Assembly (NCBI RefSeq): GCF_001708185.1
Contig: NZ_MDDN01000020.1
Span: 1 to 57,446, forward strand
Direction of reading: 5' to 3'
DNA from: Lysinibacillus xylanilyticus
GTDB taxonomy: Bacteria > Bacillota > Bacilli > Bacillales_A > Planococcaceae
DNA: 57,446 nucleotides
How positions within the stretch are numbered: the stretch's first letter is position 1; each line of letters opens with the position of its first letter. Both the position numbers and the translations under genes were made by a program. This document shows positions 48,619-57,446 of the stretch, piece by piece. Under the pieces are notes generated by a model. It saw nothing but the letters and a program-made list of their open reading frames with translations. It was not told the DNA's origin and did no database searches.

Positions 48619-50028
48619 TTGAAGACGATACTTACGAAAACAATAACAATGGATGCAGATTCGTTTTTTTATAGCTATAAGAAGCAAACAGAAGCAGAGC
48701 AAGCACATGTATTTTTAGAAAGTGGACGTGGAGAGAATTGTACAATAGCAGCTTGGAATCCGTTGGCTACGGCGCAGTCGGTCGAGAATGGTTTGCTTGT
48801 AAATTGGAGAAATGGTGAGAGCGAAGTTTTAAACGGTGAGCCTCTTGCTTTGCTAGAGGGATTGTTAGAGAAATATCACCTTTCATACAATGCTGAGCTT
48901 CCTGCTTTTCAAGGTGGAGCTATAGGGTTTGTTACATACGATTATGCGCGTAAAATTGAAATGCTACCTAATACTGCAGTAGATGATTTACATGTACCAG
49001 ATATTTATTTTTATATCTTTGATTGCTGGGCAGTACATGATGTCAAAACAAATAAAGTAACGCTAATGAAGCTAACAGACTGTGACGTAGATTTAGAAGA
49101 ATGTGCTAAGGCATGGCAAGGGGCAGCGCAAGAAGGATTGCTTTCACGCAAATTTGAAAAAACAAACGCTGTAGAAATAGTGAATGACGAAAGTGAATTG
49201 TTAGTATCATTTGCTGGAACTGACTTTGAAGACGCAGTAAGTAAAATTCAAACATATATAGCCCAGGGCGATGTGTTTCAGGTGAATTTATCAGTACGTC
49301 AATCCAAAAAATTAAATGCAACTGCAATGGATGTATATGAAGCATTACGTGCATTTAACCCGTCTCCTTATATGGCTTATATAGAAGCGCCGGATTTTGC
49401 TGTCGTTTCTGGATCACCTGAGCTTTTGGTGAAGCGTCACGGCAATGAATTGTCTACGCGACCAATTGCTGGCACACGACCAAGAGGGAAATCCGAGGCG
49501 GAGGATTTGGCATTAGCGCAGGAATTGATTGATAACGACAAGGAACGTGCCGAACATGTAATGCTTGTTGATTTAGAGCGTAATGATTTAGGACGGGTAT
49601 CTACATTTGGAACGGTTGAAGTGGATGAGTTCATGGTCATTGAACGCTATTCCCATGTGATGCACATTGTTTCGAATGTACGAGGAGAAATGGCTGAGGG
49701 AAAAACGAATGCAGACGTGATCCGTGCCATGTTTCCGGGAGGTACGATAACAGGTGCTCCGAAAATCCGTACGATGGAAATTATCGAAGAGTTAGAACCT
49801 GTAAGAAGGGGATTATACACTGGCTCAATTGGCTGGCTAGGCTACACGGGTGATATGGAATTTAATATTGTTATTCGTACAGCATTTGTTAAAGATGGAG
49901 TAGCGCATATCCAGGCAGGGGCAGGCATTGTTATTGATTCTGTTCCGGAAAAAGAATACCAAGAGTCTCTAAATAAAGCGAAAGCAATGTGGCAGGCAAA
50001 GGCAATGGCAGAGGAGCGAGCAAAATGA
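48619..50028 (+). CDS. pabB: Aminodeoxychorismate synthase component I
   Basis: With PabA converts chorismate to 4-amino-4-deoxychorismate for folate. The 469 residues belong to the chorismate-binding family: [10 protein letters not shown] near 288, [41 protein letters not shown] and the C-terminal [13 protein letters not shown]. The RPIAGTR motif has Ala where E. coli PabB has the nucleophilic Lys, so sequence alone does not separate it from TrpE; the folate-gene neighbours decide. Start is TTG at 48619 with AAAGGGGA upstream. It overlaps pabA by 4 bases. Confidence 0.93.
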   Translation: MKTILTKTITMDADSFFYSYKKQTEAEQAHVFLESGRGENCTIAAWNPLATAQSVENGLLVNWRNGESEVLNGEPLALLEGLLEKYHLSYNAELPAFQGGAIGFVTYDYARKIEMLPNTAVDDLHVPDIYFYIFDCWAVHDVKTNKVTLMKLTDCDVDLEECAKAWQGAAQEGLLSRKFEKTNAVEIVNDESELLVSFAGTDFEDAVSKIQTYIAQGDVFQVNLSVRQSKKLNATAMDVYEALRAFNPSPYMAYIEAPDFAVVSGSPELLVKRHGNELSTRPIAGTRPRGKSEAEDLALAQELIDNDKERAEHVMLVDLERNDLGRVSTFGTVEVDEFMVIERYSHVMHIVSNVRGEMAEGKTNADVIRAMFPGGTITGAPKIRTMEIIEELEPVRRGLYTGSIGWLGYTGDMEFNIVIRTAFVKDGVAHIQAGAGIVIDSVPEKEYQESLNKAKAMWQAKAMAEERAK

Positions 50029-50606
50029 TTTTAATGATTGATAACTATGATTCATTTACGTATAACCTAGTGCAGTATTTTGGGGAATTTGGTCATGAAT
50101 TAGTGGTAAAAAGAAATGATGTATTGACGTTGAAAGATATTGAGCAACTTGCACCAGATATGATTGTCATTTCTCCAGGACCATGTAGCCCAAATGAAGC
50201 AGGTGAAAGCCTGAACATTATTAAGTATTTCGCGGGAAATATTCCGATTTTAGGCGTTTGTCTTGGTCATCAAGCAATTGCTCAAGTTTTCGGAGGGAAG
50301 GTTATACGAGCTGAGCGTTTGATGCATGGTAAAACATCGCCCGTTTTACATGCTGAAATAGGTTTGCATAAGGGAATGCCAAATCCATTTGAAGCAACTC
50401 GATACCACTCCTTGATTGTTGAAAAAGAGACATTACCAGCATGTTTTGAAGTAACTGCATGGACAGAAGAAGGCGAGATTATGGGTATTCGTCATAAGGA
50501 CTATCCAATTGAGGGCGTGCAATACCATCCTGAATCGATTATGACGGAGCAAGGTAAAAAGCTTCTACGTAAGTTTATAGAATTGTATGTAGAGGGAGCG
50601 AAGTAA
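50025..50606 (+). CDS. pabA: Aminodeoxychorismate/anthranilate synthase glutamine amidotransferase
   Basis: Supplies ammonia from glutamine to PabB, and in B. subtilis also to TrpE. The 193 residues form a class I glutamine amidotransferase with [15 protein letters not shown] at the N terminus, nucleophile Cys79 in [10 protein letters not shown] and the His/Glu of YHPESIMT. I choose the ATG at 50025, which overlaps the pabB stop in an ATGA and has GAGGAGCGAG upstream. pabC follows directly. Confidence 0.96.
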   Translation: MILMIDNYDSFTYNLVQYFGEFGHELVVKRNDVLTLKDIEQLAPDMIVISPGPCSPNEAGESLNIIKYFAGNIPILGVCLGHQAIAQVFGGKVIRAERLMHGKTSPVLHAEIGLHKGMPNPFEATRYHSLIVEKETLPACFEVTAWTEEGEIMGIRHKDYPIEGVQYHPESIMTEQGKKLLRKFIELYVEGAK

Positions 50607-51446
50607 ATGCTGTGTTGGATGAACGGTGACTACGTAGCGGCGCAGGATTTGCGCATATCGCCATTCGATCATGGATTTTTATATGGTTTAGGTTTTTTCG
50701 AAACGTTTCGAACGTATAAGGGAAAGGTGTTTTGCTGGGAAGAGCATATGGGGAGGTTGCAAACAGCGCTTTCTCAATATCGTATTCATCTTCCTTATAC
50801 TGAAGGTGATTTACTAAAGGTTGTTCAGCAATTAAATGAACAGGCGAATGGGCAGGATGGCTATTTCCGTTTAAATGTATCAGCTGGAGAACATAGTATC
50901 GGTTTGCAGCCGACTGAATATAGACATCCGAATGTTATTGTTTTTCGCAAAGAATTACATGATACACCTAGAGGTATGGAAAAAAACGCACAGTGGCTTG
51001 TAACACCTCGTAATACTCCTGAAAAAGGACTGCGAGTGAAATCACATCATTATGGCAATAACGTTCTTGGGCGTTTTGAAATGCCATCTTTGGCGCAACA
51101 AGAAGGCTTCTTTTTAACAGAAGATGGCTATGTTGCTGAAGGTATTACATCAAATATCTTTTGGGTGAAAAATGATATACTATATACGCCTTCTCTAGAG
51201 ACTGGTATTTTACCTGGAATTATCCGAGCATGGGTAATTGAGCGAGCGCAATCTCTAGGGATGAAGGTAATGGAAGGTTTCTATACTAAAGCAGATGTGG
51301 AGCAAAGCTTAGAATGCTTTATTACCAACTCTGTACAAGAACTAGTTCCAATTCGTAAATTAGAAAACAAGAAGTTACTAGGCAATGAAGGGCCTGTTTA
51401 TTCGTGTTTACATGAAGCATTTGTCAATGAAGTGGAACAAGAATAG
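50607..51446 (+). CDS. pabC: Aminodeoxychorismate lyase
   Basis: Releases pyruvate from aminodeoxychorismate to give p-aminobenzoate. The 279 residues are of the class IV PLP aminotransferase fold: SPFDHGFLYGLGFFETFRTY near 16-35, the Lys of RVKSHHYGNN that should bind PLP, and EGITSNIFWVK. It could be mistaken for a branched-chain or D-amino acid aminotransferase, but the operon makes PabC clear. The ATG at 50607 starts right after the pabA stop; GAGGGAGCG lies in the pabA end. Confidence 0.94.
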   Translation: MLCWMNGDYVAAQDLRISPFDHGFLYGLGFFETFRTYKGKVFCWEEHMGRLQTALSQYRIHLPYTEGDLLKVVQQLNEQANGQDGYFRLNVSAGEHSIGLQPTEYRHPNVIVFRKELHDTPRGMEKNAQWLVTPRNTPEKGLRVKSHHYGNNVLGRFEMPSLAQQEGFFLTEDGYVAEGITSNIFWVKNDILYTPSLETGILPGIIRAWVIERAQSLGMKVMEGFYTKADVEQSLECFITNSVQELVPIRKLENKKLLGNEGPVYSCLHEAFVNEVEQE

Positions 51447-51459
51447 AAGGAGCGTTAAC

Positions 51460-52314
51460 ATGCTAGAAAAATATACAACACCATTAACTATTAACGGTAT
51501 CACGTTAGACTATACAGCAGAAACTTTCGTGATGGGTATTTTAAATGTCACGCCAGATTCATTTTCAGATGGAGGAAAGTACAATAGTGTTGAAACTGCT
51601 GTAGCCCAAGCGAAAAAAATGGTAGCAGAGGGTGCTAAAATTATTGATGTTGGCGGAGAATCAACACGCCCAGGTTATGAGCGTATTTCAGATGAAGATG
51701 AAATTGCGCGTATTGTACCTGTTATACAAGCGCTAGCAGCTGAAGTACCAGCGGTTATATCGGTTGATACGTATAAAGCGAACGTCGCACGAGCAGCTAT
51801 TGAAGCTGGTGCACATATTATTAATGATATTTGGGGAGCAAAAGCAGATCCTGAGATCGCTCAAGTTGCTGCAGATTTAAATGTACCGATTATTTTAATG
51901 CATAATCGAGAAAACACTGATTATGGAACTGATTTTTGGGTAACGGCAAAGGCCGATTTAGAGAAGAGTATTGCTATTGCTCATAATGCAGGTATACCAG
52001 ATCACCATATTATTTTGGACCCAGGAATAGGCTTTGCTAAAACAACTGCCCAAAATATTGAAATGATGCAGCATTTAGAGGACTTAGTAGCAATGGGTTA
52101 TCCTGTTTTGCTAGCAACTTCCCGTAAATCAATGATTGGTCATGTTTTGAAGCTACCTGTTGAGGAGCGTGTAGAAGGTACAGGCGCAACAGTTGTTTAT
52201 GGTATTGAGAAGGGATGCCATATGATTCGTGTGCATGATGTAAGGGAAATGGCGCGAGCTACTTATATGGCTGATATATTAGTAGGTAAACGTATTTATA
52301 AGGAGGAAGTGTGA
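51460..52314 (+). CDS. folP: Dihydropteroate synthase
   Basis: Joins p-aminobenzoate to the pterin pyrophosphate; the target of sulfonamides. The 284 residues form a TIM barrel with MGILNVTPDSFSDGG near 25-39, DVGGESTRPGYERI and DPGIGFAKT. I choose the ATG at 51460 with AGAAGGAG upstream; a longer frame would overlap pabC by 60 bases. Its stop overlaps the folB start in a TGATG. Confidence 0.97.
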   Translation: MLEKYTTPLTINGITLDYTAETFVMGILNVTPDSFSDGGKYNSVETAVAQAKKMVAEGAKIIDVGGESTRPGYERISDEDEIARIVPVIQALAAEVPAVISVDTYKANVARAAIEAGAHIINDIWGAKADPEIAQVAADLNVPIILMHNRENTDYGTDFWVTAKADLEKSIAIAHNAGIPDHHIILDPGIGFAKTTAQNIEMMQHLEDLVAMGYPVLLATSRKSMIGHVLKLPVEERVEGTGATVVYGIEKGCHMIRVHDVREMARATYMADILVGKRIYKEEV

Positions 52315-52682
52315 TGGATTATATTCATTTAAAGGATATGCAGTTTTACGGCTATCACGGTGTTTTAGCAGCGGAAACTACACTCGGTCAACGCTTTCGT
52401 GCTAATGTTTCACTTGCTGTAGATATGACAACGGCAGGGGAAACTGATGACTTAAATTATACGGTGAACTATGCAGAGGTTTATGCGTTATGTCGTGATA
52501 TCGTGGAAGGTGAGCCGTTCAAGCTTATCGAAGCACTTGTATCGAAAATAGCAAATAGTATCCTAGAAACATACTCAGAAAAGGTTAAGGGTGTTCGAGT
52601 GGAGCTTATTAAACCAGACCCGCCAATACATGGCTATTATAAAGAAGTATCAGTTGAGGTAACGAGAGGTGATTACGAATGA
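52314..52682 (+). CDS. folB: Dihydroneopterin aldolase
   Basis: Cleaves dihydroneopterin to 6-hydroxymethyl-dihydropterin and glycolaldehyde. The 122 residues include MDYIHLKDMQFYGYHGVLAAE with the conserved FYGYHG and the catalytic Lys in IKPDPPIHGYY. I use the ATG at 52314, 7 bases after AGGAGG; a GTG at 52311 is also in frame. The 3' end overlaps folK by 4 bases. Confidence 0.96.
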   Translation: MDYIHLKDMQFYGYHGVLAAETTLGQRFRANVSLAVDMTTAGETDDLNYTVNYAEVYALCRDIVEGEPFKLIEALVSKIANSILETYSEKVKGVRVELIKPDPPIHGYYKEVSVEVTRGDYE

Positions 52683-53200
52683 ATGATGTGTATTTATCGA
52701 TCGGTACAAATATGGGAGACAGATTTGAAAACCTCCAGCTCGCTGTTAAACTTTTAATGGACAAAGCGGAAATTGATGTTGTGCACACTTCTTCAGTTTA
52801 TGAAACAGCTGCTGTAGGCTACACTAACCAAGCCGATTTTTTAAATATTGCAGTTCATATTAAAACGAGTTATTCATCTTCCGAAATGCTGAAAATTTGC
52901 CAATGGGTTGAAAATGAACTAGGGCGTGTTCGTGAGTTTCGTTGGGGCCCTCGAATCATTGACCTTGACATTTTGCTTTTCAATCACGAAAATATTGAAA
53001 CAGAGAGCTTAGTTGTTCCGCATCCAAGAATGTATGAACGAGCTTTTGTACTAGTACCACTGATAGAAATTGCGCCTATACCGGTTGGAAAACAGCTGCA
53101 AAAGGCACACGATATAATGCAACAGGTGGATTGTGAAAAAGAAGGCGTAACTTTATGGCAAGTATCAACAGAGCTGAAATTTATCCAGTCTGTTAATTAG
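52679..53200 (+). CDS. folK: 2-amino-4-hydroxy-6-hydroxymethyldihydropteridine diphosphokinase
   Basis: Transfers pyrophosphate from ATP to hydroxymethyl-dihydropterin, giving the FolP substrate. The 173 residues have SIGTNMGDRFENL at the N terminus, the RWGPRIIDLDILLF signature with the metal-binding DLD, and PHPRMYERAFVLVPL. It ends the folate operon, which begins at pabB. In B. subtilis the small HTH gene yazB follows; here only 43 bases separate it from dusB. Confidence 0.96.
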   Translation: MNDVYLSIGTNMGDRFENLQLAVKLLMDKAEIDVVHTSSVYETAAVGYTNQADFLNIAVHIKTSYSSSEMLKICQWVENELGRVREFRWGPRIIDLDILLFNHENIETESLVVPHPRMYERAFVLVPLIEIAPIPVGKQLQKAHDIMQQVDCEKEGVTLWQVSTELKFIQSVN

Positions 53201-53243
53201 ATATATAGGATTAGGTAAAACCTATAGAAGGAGGAAAACAACG

Positions 53244-54284
53244 TTGAGTCAGACAACGGAGAAGCCGTTTCAAATTGGCGATATTGTCATGGACAACCGT
53301 GTCGTATTAGCACCAATGGCTGGAATTTGTAACTCTGCTTTCCGTTTAACTGTTAAAGAGTTCGGAGCAGGGCTAGTATATGCAGAAATGATTAGTGATA
53401 AAGGGATTGTCCAGAAGAACGAAAAAACACTAGGCATGCTTTATATCGATGAGCGTGAAAATCCACTTTCATTACAAATTTTTGGTGGTGATAAGGCAAC
53501 ACTAGTGGAAGCAGCCAAGTATGTAGATGAAAACACAACTGCTGATATTATCGATATTAATATGGGCTGCCCAGTTAATAAAATTATTAAATGTGAAGCG
53601 GGCGCTCGTTTACTTTTAGATCCGAATAAATTATATGAAATGGTAGCGGCTGTTGTAGATGCAGTAAAAAAACCTGTCAGCGTAAAAATGCGTATTGGTT
53701 GGGATGACGAGCATATCTTTGCTGTTGAGAACGCACAAGCCGCCGAACGTGCTGGTGCTTCAGCGGTAGCTGTTCATGGACGTACGCGTGTACAAATGTA
53801 CGAAGGAAAAGCAAATTGGGATATCATTCGCCGAGTGAAGGAAAATGTGAAAATCCCTGTTCTTGGTAATGGTGATGTAGAAACTCCTCAAGATGCAAAA
53901 CGTATGCTTGACACTACCGGGGTGGATGCCGTAATGATTGGACGTGCTGCTTTAGGTAATCCATGGATGATTTATCGTACAGTTCAATACCTTGAAACTG
54001 GTGAGCTAAAGGAAGAGCCAAGTGTACGTGAAAAAATTGATGTGTGCTTGCTTCACTTTGAACGCCTCATGCAATTAAAAGGAGAAGGTGTGGCGGTACG
54101 TGAAATGCGTAAACATGCTTCATGGTATTTAAAAGGTATTCGCGGTAATGGTAAAGCGCGAAAAGCGATTAACCAAACTGAAACTGCGGCAGATCTTCGT
54201 GCGCTATTAAATGGACTTGTACAAGACTATGAAGAGTGTGAATCTAAATTAATAGTACCAGAAGCAAAAGAATTAATTATTTAA
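53244..54284 (+). CDS. dusB: tRNA-dihydrouridine synthase DusB
   Basis: FMN enzyme that reduces uridines in tRNA D-loops. The 346 residues show the TIM-barrel N terminus VLAPMAGICNSAFR, the catalytic Cys109 in NMGCPVNKI, VKMRIGWDD, VHGRTR and the FMN phosphate site VMIGRAALGNPW. Start is TTG at 53244 with AGAAGGAGGA upstream. It follows the folate operon, often with read-through in Bacilli. Confidence 0.95.
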   Translation: MSQTTEKPFQIGDIVMDNRVVLAPMAGICNSAFRLTVKEFGAGLVYAEMISDKGIVQKNEKTLGMLYIDERENPLSLQIFGGDKATLVEAAKYVDENTTADIIDINMGCPVNKIIKCEAGARLLLDPNKLYEMVAAVVDAVKKPVSVKMRIGWDDEHIFAVENAQAAERAGASAVAVHGRTRVQMYEGKANWDIIRRVKENVKIPVLGNGDVETPQDAKRMLDTTGVDAVMIGRAALGNPWMIYRTVQYLETGELKEEPSVREKIDVCLLHFERLMQLKGEGVAVREMRKHASWYLKGIRGNGKARKAINQTETAADLRALLNGLVQDYEECESKLIVPEAKELII

Positions 54285-54295
54285 TATATTAAAAA

Positions 54296-54330
54296 GGCGT
54301 CTCGCTGTTCGTTTAGAGGCGTCGATTTTT
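54296..54330 (+). terminator. Probable terminator after dusB
   Basis: GGCGTCTC pairs with GAGGCGTC through six Watson-Crick and two G-T pairs, followed by GATTTTTC. Confidence 0.5.
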
Positions 54331-54460
54331 CTGCCAACTTTAATTTTTAGAATTATTAATCATTTCTTCTTATATGGAAATTAAACCGAAACAGATGATT
54401 ACAGCAATAAAATTGTGTACAATAGAAATATTATGGACGTAAACGCGGACAATTTAATAA

Positions 54461-55966
<1,506 letters not shown>

Positions 55967-56066
55967 GTGTTTTTAAAGATGAATGAATATAGGTTATACT
56001 TTTAGAGTACTATGTTTTGCAGATAAAAATAATAAATAGTAACAGAAGTTTTATTGGGGGCTTGTA

Positions 56067-56339
56067 ATGAATTACAAAATCTTTAACAAACAAGTATTTG
56101 AACAGGCACAAGTACGTTCAGTTTCAGATGTTACGTTAACTGAAGAAGAACTTGAAAACGGTATGAAGTTAGCGGTTTCTAAAGTAGATCCGACCCTTAC
56201 TTTATATTTAGTAGATATTGACGGTCAGAAAAAATTCGACGTCCGTTGGGATGATTCTTCCGAAGTTTTCAGTGGCTGGTATTCTGCGTGGGATAATTTC
56301 TCTTGGTGTCTAAGTATAGTTGAAAAACAAAATGATTAA
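56067..56339 (+). CDS. Conserved-looking hypothetical protein, 90 residues
   Basis: I do not recognise this gene. The ATG at 56067 has GGGGGC upstream at good spacing, the codon use is like its neighbours, and a strong terminator follows, so it is likely translated. The protein is soluble, acidic (pI probably low), with an N-terminal helical part including EEELENGMKLAVSK and a C-terminal part rich in Trp and aromatic residues (DVRWDDSSEVFSGWYSAWDN). No signal peptide, membrane helix or metal motif is seen. It stands alone between lysS and the next rRNA operon. Confidence 0.7.
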   Translation: MNYKIFNKQVFEQAQVRSVSDVTLTEEELENGMKLAVSKVDPTLTLYLVDIDGQKKFDVRWDDSSEVFSGWYSAWDNFSWCLSIVEKQND

Positions 56340-56399
56340 TGTAGTAGTTTCTTTAAGAAAAATGAATTGTTTCATTTGATAAGGGACAAACATGATAAG

Positions 56400-56441
56400 C
56401 AGGAGTCAAGGTGCAGGAGAAGCACTTTGGCTCCTGTTTTC
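56400..56441 (+). terminator. Terminator after the 90-residue gene
   Basis: Stem CAGGAG-CAAGGTGC/GCACTTTG-CTCCTG (one G-T pair and a small mismatch), seven-base loop, TTTT. Confidence 0.85.
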
Positions 56442-56573
56442 GCTATTGAGTATTTGTTAGGGTAATGTGTAGATGACGTAGGTGCGTTCCAGATGTGTAG
56501 GAATAGCCAGCTGGTAACTTTGAGGCATTATTGAGGAAGGCTGAAGAATGAGTAGTTTAAAAAGGACTAGAGC

Positions 56574-56852
56574 TTAACTTCTTTCAGCAAATGTTTTTTG
56601 TACCGAAAGCGTAGCGACAGGTACAGCAGTCTCCTGCCGCTATAGATGGTGAGATGATGAATGCGGTTTTAAGTCACTTTTCGGCGTGTATCCAAACACC
56701 GGCTGAAATAGGGGGACTCAGGCTAAGAGCTTCACATCCTGTGAAAACGCCTGAGAGATCAACGTCGTGTTGCTTCGCTTTCGCACAAAAAACATCGGCA
56801 GGCCTGAGCACAAAGTCGATTCCGGACGCGATTATGCTGAGACATAATTGAT
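56574..56852. repeat. Family B dispersed repeat, copy 6
   Basis: About 279 bases with both family ends: TTAACTTCTTTCAGCAAATG at the left and GACGCGATTATGCTGAGACA with TAATTGAT at the right. It includes GTACCGAAAGCGTAGCGACA (as at 35112), AAGTCACTTTTCGGC, CGTCGTGTTGCTTCGCTTTC and CACAAAAAACATCGGCAGGC. It fills the middle of the 1-kb gap before the rRNA operon. Confidence 0.75.
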
Positions 56853-57098
56853 TTAGCTTGTTGAGATTTATGAGAAAGAGATGTATAGTAAAACAAATAA
56901 AGTAGTAGCTAGAAGATTACAAGAGTTGTTTATTACTCGAAAAAACACAAAATAGCTTACTAACTAATTATTTTAAAAAAAAGATAATTTTATAGCAAAA
57001 AAACACTTGCGGATGTAATGAAATCGTGATAAATTATTACTTGTCGTTAAAACGACGCAAGAACAAAAACGGTTTCGAAAAAACATTTCAAAAAGATG

Positions 57099-57127
57099 TT
57101 GACATCGATAACCGAGAGTGATATTAT
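57099..57127 (+). promoter_or_regulatory. rRNA operon promoter P1 (sigma-A)
   Basis: Perfect TTGACA, 17-base spacer, TATTAT, with an A-rich upstream stretch. Confidence 0.88.
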
Positions 57128-57177
57128 ATAAGAGTTGTCGCTTCTGAAAAGGAGCAAAAAACTTCTAAAAAAAGAAG

Positions 57178-57206
57178 TTGACAACAAAAATAAGAAATGT
57201 TATGAT
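57178..57206 (+). promoter_or_regulatory. rRNA operon promoter P2 (sigma-A)
   Basis: Perfect TTGACA, 17-base spacer, TATGAT, 79 bases downstream of P1. Tandem P1/P2 promoters are usual for Bacillus rRNA operons. The following leader contains CTTGAAAACTGAACAAGCAA, a typical pre-16S sequence. Confidence 0.9.
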
Positions 57207-57372
57207 ATAAAAGTTGCTGAAATGAAACGGCGACGAAATGAACCTTGAAAACTGAACAAGCAAAACGTAATCAATAAAGTTTTTAGTAGCTAACCTTGAG
57301 TTAGTGAACGAAACAAAATTTTGGACATCAAACATGATGCCAGCAAAACAATTTGAGCTAATCAAATTTCTT

Positions 57373-57446
57373 TTTATGGAGAGTTTGATCCTGGCTCAGG
57401 ACGAACGCTGGCGGCGTGCCTAATACATGCAAGTCGAGCGGACAGA
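57373..57446 (+). rRNA. 16S ribosomal RNA, 5' end only
   Basis: Contains the universal AGAGTTTGATCCTGGCTCAG (27F site) followed by GACGAACGCTGGCGGC. The gene runs off the window edge. The mature 5' end is estimated by comparison with B. subtilis. Confidence 0.97.

Overview
The window looks like chromosome of an endospore-forming, low-GC Firmicute, most probably Lysinibacillus or a close relative. The protein sequences resemble the Bacillus subtilis yaaO-to-lysS region, and AbrB, SpoVG, SpoVT, SpoIIE, YabP/YabQ, Fin and an alpha/beta SASP mark a spore former. The genus is inferred from general sequence character; no database was searched.

The window runs from one rRNA operon to the next. It opens in the 3' end of a 23S rRNA gene plus a 5S gene and closes in the first bases of a 16S gene behind tandem sigma-A promoters. 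Nearly all genes between are on the + strand. In order: a broken small gene; a YaaO-type decarboxylase, tmk, darA, yaaR, holB, ricT, yabA, trmN6, a GIY-YIG gene and rsmI (0.5-8.4 kb); abrB on the minus strand with tandem Spo0A boxes; metS, tatD, yabE, rnmV, rsmA, veg, sspF, ispE, purR, ridA, spoVG, glmU, prs, ctc, pth, fin, mfd and spoVT (9.4-29 kb); yabM, mazG, rqcP, yabP, yabQ, divIC and yabR (29-34.5 kb); a small membrane-protein gene and a Gly-Met-Glu tRNA cluster on the minus strand (34.7-35.8 kb); spoIIE, tilS, hprT and ftsH (36-43 kb); a deleted aldo/keto reductase remnant; coaX, hslO, yacD, cysK, the folate operon pabB-pabA-pabC-folP-folB-folK, dusB and lysS (44.5-56 kb); and an orphan 90-residue gene before the next rRNA operon.

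The genes cover tRNA and rRNA modification, translation, repair, wall-precursor and nucleotide synthesis, folate synthesis, and the sporulation programme. Regulatory sites fit this: Spo0A boxes at abrB, a sigma-H promoter at spoVG, a sigma-G promoter at spoVT, and a candidate widely spaced Spo0A-type promoter at spoIIE. Compared with my memory of B. subtilis, several genes are absent from their usual places (csfB-xpaC-yaaN, yabG, yabS-yabT, yazB).

No defence island, prophage, CRISPR array or transposase was found. The least explained part is the intergenic DNA: two families of palindromic, MITE-like repeats (called A and B here) fill most of the long gaps, share internal modules, and occur as long and internally deleted copies. 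Other items worth checking are a near-perfect hairpin in the darA leader, a 19-bp perfect hairpin before metS, a MetRS with HIGT and a four-cysteine knuckle, and a triplicated decapeptide tail on DivIC.
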